Shown here: positions 7,209 through 9,879 of the stretch, one piece after another
Layout of the letters: every line of letters begins with the position of its first letter
Numbering within the stretch: the stretch's first letter is position 1
Assembly: GCA_964517265.1 (NCBI GenBank)
Contig: CAZFBS010000071.1
Location: forward strand, 1-9,879
Length of the DNA stretch: 9,879 bases
Direction of reading: 5' to 3'
Origin: REEP01 sp964517265
GTDB lineage: Bacteria > Pseudomonadota > Alphaproteobacteria > Rhodospirillales > Defluviicoccaceae
Translations under genes and position numbers: made by a program
Notes under the pieces: generated by a model
What the model was told of the DNA's origin: nothing
The model's input: the letters and a program-made list of their open reading frames with translations, nothing else
The model's database searches: none

Positions 7209-8246
7209 TCAGACTTCGACGAGAACGTCGGTGTAAAGCTCCGCTGGATCAGGCTCGGGGCTCTGCTGCGCGAAGTCCGCCGCTTCCGCGACGATCGCCT
7301 TGATCTCCCGATCGATGTCCTTCAGCTGCGCTTCGTCCGCCAGTTTGTTGTCGATGAGATGGCTGCGCAACATGTCGATCGGATCGCTCTCCTTTCGCAT
7401 CTTGCTCACTTCGTCCTTGGTCCGGTACTTGGCCGGATCCGACATCGAGTGACCGCGATAGCGGTAGGTTTTCATTTCCATCACATAGGGGCCGTTGCCG
7501 CCGCGAACGTGCTCGACCACCTTTTCCGCCGCCGCCCGCACCTCCAGCACGTTCATTCCATCGATGTGCACGCCGGGAATGCCGAAGCCCTCGCCGCGGC
7601 GATACAACTCCGTCGTTGCCGAGGCCCGCTCGACCGAGGTGCCCATCCCGTACTTGTTGTTCTCGATGACGTAGATAATCGGTAGCTTCCAGAGCGAGGC
7701 CATGTTGAACGACTCATAGACCTGGCCCTGATTGACCGCACCGTCACCAAAGTAGCAATAGTTGATGCCGCCGTCCTCGCGGTACTTGTGGGCGAAGGCA
7801 AGACCGGTTCCGAGCGGCACCGACGCGCCGACGATGCCATGGCCGCCGTAAAACCCTTTCTCGCGGCTGAACATATGCATCGAGCCGCCCTTGCCCTTGG
7901 AGTAGCCCCCGATCCGCCCGGTCAGTTCCGCCATCACGCCTTTGGGATCCATCCCGGTCGCCAGCATGTGGCCATGGTCCCGATAGGTGGTGATGACGCT
8001 GTCGCCCGGTTGCGCCACGGACTGCAACCCGACAACCACCGCCTCCTGGCCGATATAAAGATGACAAAAGCCGCCGATCAGGCCCATGCCGTACAACTGC
8101 CCCGCCTTTTCCTCAAACCGGCGGATCAACAGCATATCACGGTAGAACTTGATCAACTCTTCCTGTGGCAGGGCGTTCGCCCCCTCCAAGTCCTTGGACT
8201 TGCCGCCGGTCCGCTTGCCGGACCCGGCACCGGTTTCGTCCACCAT
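7209..8246 (-). CDS. pdhA: Pyruvate dehydrogenase E1 alpha
   Basis: E1 alpha binds thiamine diphosphate and, with E1 beta, decarboxylates pyruvate and reductively acetylates the lipoyl groups. At 345 residues it has the usual length. The cofactor motif starts at GDGAVNQG (167-174) and ends at ENN (195-197), the classic GDG-x(about 26)-NN spacing. Other marks are RRFEEKAGQLYGMG (42-55), YRDHGHMLATG (88-98) and GGSMHMF (120-126). The loop YRYRGHSMSDPAKYRT (261-276) matches the region that carries the regulatory serines of mitochondrial E1 alpha; Ser267 and Ser269 are present, though no kinase gene is in the window. The first 25 residues are Gly/Lys-rich and probably flexible. GGGAGG (8251-8256) four bases before the ATG supports this start. 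This is the first gene of the pdh operon, with a candidate promoter at 8331-8359. Confidence 0.97.
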   Translation of the reverse strand: MVDETGAGSGKRTGGKSKDLEGANALPQEELIKFYRDMLLIRRFEEKAGQLYGMGLIGGFCHLYIGQEAVVVGLQSVAQPGDSVITTYRDHGHMLATGMDPKGVMAELTGRIGGYSKGKGGSMHMFSREKGFYGGHGIVGASVPLGTGLAFAHKYREDGGINYCYFGDGAVNQGQVYESFNMASLWKLPIIYVIENNKYGMGTSVERASATTELYRRGEGFGIPGVHIDGMNVLEVRAAAEKVVEHVRGGNGPYVMEMKTYRYRGHSMSDPAKYRTKDEVSKMRKESDPIDMLRSHLIDNKLADEAQLKDIDREIKAIVAEAADFAQQSPEPDPAELYTDVLVEV

Positions 8247-8841
8247 CGATCCTCCCTGCTGCCTGGCGAGCGACGATAAAGAAGCGCGCCCGCATTGTGC
8301 GCCATGCCTGGCCCTTGCGCTTTGCGCGCGATCCTATTGCGAATGAAAGCGGGTGGCAACCCTCAAAAAGCGAGACGCAAAAACTAACCGACTGATATTC
8401 CGAGAGAAACGTAGTATTCACCACAACACAGGGCAACCGGCCACGCCTTCGCAAGGGGTGCGCAAGCGCTGGCTCATGTTCCACGGCTGACAACGAATGA
8501 CGGGAGAATGGGTTCCCCAAGGCCCCGATCCACACCCTTGAACGCCTTTTGGAGTACTCACTTTTAGGTACCCGGTTCGGGGAATAGTTGAATTTTATCC
8601 CACAATCTCAACGGACTGCGCCACAACCATGGGACGTGTTCATGTTGATCCTGATCCTCCTTGGTTTTTATTCGAGCGGAAATGATCGATTCTGGTACAG
8701 TCCGCCGGTCCCTGGACAGGTCAGCGGTAATGAAAGGCTCGAACAATCAAAGGGGTAGCCGCCCACCAACAAGGGACAACAGAAGCCGACTGCGTCAGTC
8801 ATGCCGTTTCAAGAGAAGCGTTGTCGGGAAGGGGTGGGGGA
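8247..8841. other. Long intergenic region between pdhA and the LuxR-type gene
   Basis: About 595 bases separate two divergent genes. No gene is supported. Short open frames occur on both strands (for example 8564-8746 minus and 8661-8891 plus), but their products are low-complexity and resemble nothing I recognise, and the second runs into the LuxR-type gene. The part next to pdhA holds its ribosome site and a candidate promoter. The middle part, roughly 8560-8700, is clearly richer in A and T than the flanking genes. GGACTG near 8610 and CAGTCC near 8698 form a distant inverted repeat. I could not find a good promoter for the LuxR-type gene. Confidence 0.5.
8331..8359 (-). promoter_or_regulatory. 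Candidate pdh operon promoter
   Basis: On the minus strand TTGCCA (8354-8359, five of six -35 bases) is followed by 17 bases and TAGGAT (8331-8336, four of six -10 bases). This is the best housekeeping-type promoter in the window. Transcription would start near 8324, leaving a leader of about 78 bases before pdhA. A small palindrome, GCGC-TTT-GCGC (8317-8327), straddles the predicted start and could be an operator, though no known regulator site is recognised. Confidence 0.45.
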
Positions 8842-9615
8842 ATGCAAGATCGACAACCACGACGGCGGGCGGATCGGCCCGCGGGCGCTGAACCAAAACC
8901 CACAGGTGGCGGCGGGCAGGCCGAGAAGGCCGCGGGTCCGCTCTGGGCACTGATCGAGCCGCGTCCGCTGATGCGCGAGGCGCTCGCCCGCATGATCGGC
9001 ACGACCGGCGGCCAACCAGTGATCGGTGCCGCCTCGGCCGAGGATCTGCTGGACCGCATGACCGACAGCGACCGGTCGATCAACCTGGTGATCTTCCATG
9101 TCTGCCAAGAGCCACTCCACGCCGAGCCGTTCCGACGCGCATGTGGTCTGCTGAAGGCGCGCTTCGGGGCGGTGCCGGTGGTCATCCTCAGCGACCGCGT
9201 CGATCTGAACGAAGTCAGCAGTGCGTTCCGCGCCGGCGCGCGCGGCTACATTCCGACCGACAGCACCTGTCCGGCGGCGCTGTGGGCGTTGCGCCATGTC
9301 GAGGCCGGCAACGTCTATGTCCCCGAAGAGGTCGTCTCCAGCTTCCTCAACAGCGCCTCGCACGGCAGCCGGACGATGACGGGCCCGGCGGCGCCGACCA
9401 GCCGCACCTTCACTCCGCGGCAGCTGCAGGTCCTCACCCTCCTGCGCGAAGGCAAGCCGAACAAGATCATCGCCTACGAGCTGAAGATGCAGGAGAGCAC
9501 GGTCAAGGTCCACGTCCGCGAAATCATGAAGAAACTGAAAGTCACCAACCGCACCGAAGCCGCCTTCCGCGCCGGCCAACTCCTCGCCAACCTCAATGAT
9601 GAGAACGGCCGCTAG
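8842..9615 (+). CDS. LuxR-type response regulator with degenerate receiver domain
   Basis: The 257-residue product has a disordered Arg/Pro/Gly-rich N-terminus (1-33), a receiver-like domain (about 34-160) and a GerE/LuxR helix-turn-helix (about 188-250: FTPRQLQVLTLLREGKPNKI followed by IAYELKMQESTVKVHVREI). It is NarL/FixJ-like in layout and probably a cytoplasmic DNA-binding regulator. The receiver lacks key residues: the phosphoacceptor Asp position in NLVIFHV is His86, the acidic pair at the end of the first strand is IEPRP with only Glu39, and the conserved Lys in GYIPTDS is Thr139; Ser117 keeps the Thr/Ser position. Normal phosphorylation is therefore unlikely. The ATG at 8842 has GGAAGGGG seven bases upstream; a TTG at 8821 is in frame but has only a weak site. 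No sensor kinase is adjacent, so this appears to be an orphan regulator, and its targets are unknown. Confidence 0.9.
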   Translation: MQDRQPRRRADRPAGAEPKPTGGGGQAEKAAGPLWALIEPRPLMREALARMIGTTGGQPVIGAASAEDLLDRMTDSDRSINLVIFHVCQEPLHAEPFRRACGLLKARFGAVPVVILSDRVDLNEVSSAFRAGARGYIPTDSTCPAALWALRHVEAGNVYVPEEVVSSFLNSASHGSRTMTGPAAPTSRTFTPRQLQVLTLLREGKPNKIIAYELKMQESTVKVHVREIMKKLKVTNRTEAAFRAGQLLANLNDENGR

Positions 9616-9625
9616 CGTCGCGGCC
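9607..9625. terminator. Possible bidirectional terminator hairpin
   Basis: GGCCGC (9607-9612) pairs perfectly with GCGGCC (9620-9625) around a seven-base loop. It includes the stop codon of the LuxR-type gene (9613-9615) and ends just before the stop of the convergent gene (9626-9628). The symmetrical position suits both strands, but there is no T run on either side. Confidence 0.33.
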
Positions 9626-9879
9626 TTATCGGACCGGCACGTTGAAGCGTATCGGTAGCGAGACGCCGACAAAGTAGTCAGGCGCGTCATCGGTCAACCC
9701 GATGCCCGCGTCAAACGACAGGAGAACACCGCGGCCCAGTACCGAAGCGGCCCCGATCACGAGAAGGCTACTGACTTGGTCGGAGCCGGCAACGGAGCGG
9801 CCGTTTACCGAAGTCTCGCCGGCGAACGTCTGCTGCAGAGAGAGCGACAGCGAGGTATCGGGACTCGCCGCAAGCACAG
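9626..9879 (-). CDS. C-terminal part of an outer-membrane barrel protein, MetA-pathway/FApF-like (partial)
   Basis: The frame is open from the window edge to a TAA at 9626-9628, so only the last 84 or so codons are seen; the true start lies outside. The visible residues alternate polar and hydrophobic positions, as in beta strands of an outer-membrane barrel. They end in DAGIGLTDDAPDYFVGVSLP followed by IRF and five more residues. A GLT-x-DAPD stretch followed by a last strand of this kind is typical of the family annotated as 'transporter' or phenol-degradation MetA-pathway protein (FApF-like, outer-membrane uptake of hydrophobic compounds). This is family recall, not a search result. The gene converges on the LuxR-type regulator, with ten bases between the stop codons. 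Confidence 0.7.
   Translation of the reverse strand, partial: VLAASPDTSLSLSLQQTFAGETSVNGRSVAGSDQVSSLLVIGAASVLGRGVLLSFDAGIGLTDDAPDYFVGVSLPIRFNVPVR

Noticed and set aside
8564..8746. Small minus-strand frame in the intergenic region
   Set aside because: It has no ribosome site of note and no recognisable family, and lies in AT-richer DNA where stop-free stretches of this size occur by chance.

Overview
The window looks like the chromosome of a high-GC alphaproteobacterium, probably of the Rhodospirillales or a related order. This is inferred from the E1-beta subunit carrying its own N-terminal lipoyl domain, the split E1 (alpha and beta as separate genes), the order pdhA-pdhB-pdhC-lpdA-lipA-ratA, and the high GC content. 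No species can be named from the sequence alone.

Layout. Positions 8246 down to 1374 on the minus strand hold a pyruvate dehydrogenase locus: pdhA (E1 alpha), pdhB (lipoyl-E1 beta), pdhC (E2) and lpdA (E3), with gaps of 34, 22 and 10 bases. After a 165-base gap that contains a strong GC hairpin and a possible lipA promoter come lipA (lipoyl synthase) and, 18 bases later, a RatA/COQ10-type START-domain gene. Further along the same strand (1199-273) is an OxyR-like LysR regulator. At the right end a LuxR-type response regulator (8842-9615, plus strand) diverges from pdhA across about 595 non-coding bases. It converges on the 3' end of an outer-membrane barrel gene that is cut by the window edge (9626-9879, minus strand).

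How the genes work together. PdhA, PdhB, PdhC and LpdA make the four polypeptides of the complex that turns pyruvate into acetyl-CoA. LipA inserts the sulfurs of the lipoyl group that PdhB and PdhC need. The RatA/COQ10-like protein belongs to a family linked to quinone binding or to ribosome association, so its place beside the central metabolic genes is suggestive but unproven.

Most of the window is ordinary, well-conserved core metabolism. I did not find an undescribed multi-gene system. The most interesting points are the two regulators. The OxyR-like protein has Ser in place of the peroxidatic Cys but keeps the resolving Cys. The LuxR-type regulator has a receiver domain without the phosphoacceptor Asp or the conserved Lys. 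Less certain are two promoter-like sequences, before lipA and before the OxyR-like gene, with the same spacing to the ATG, which would predict leaderless transcripts.
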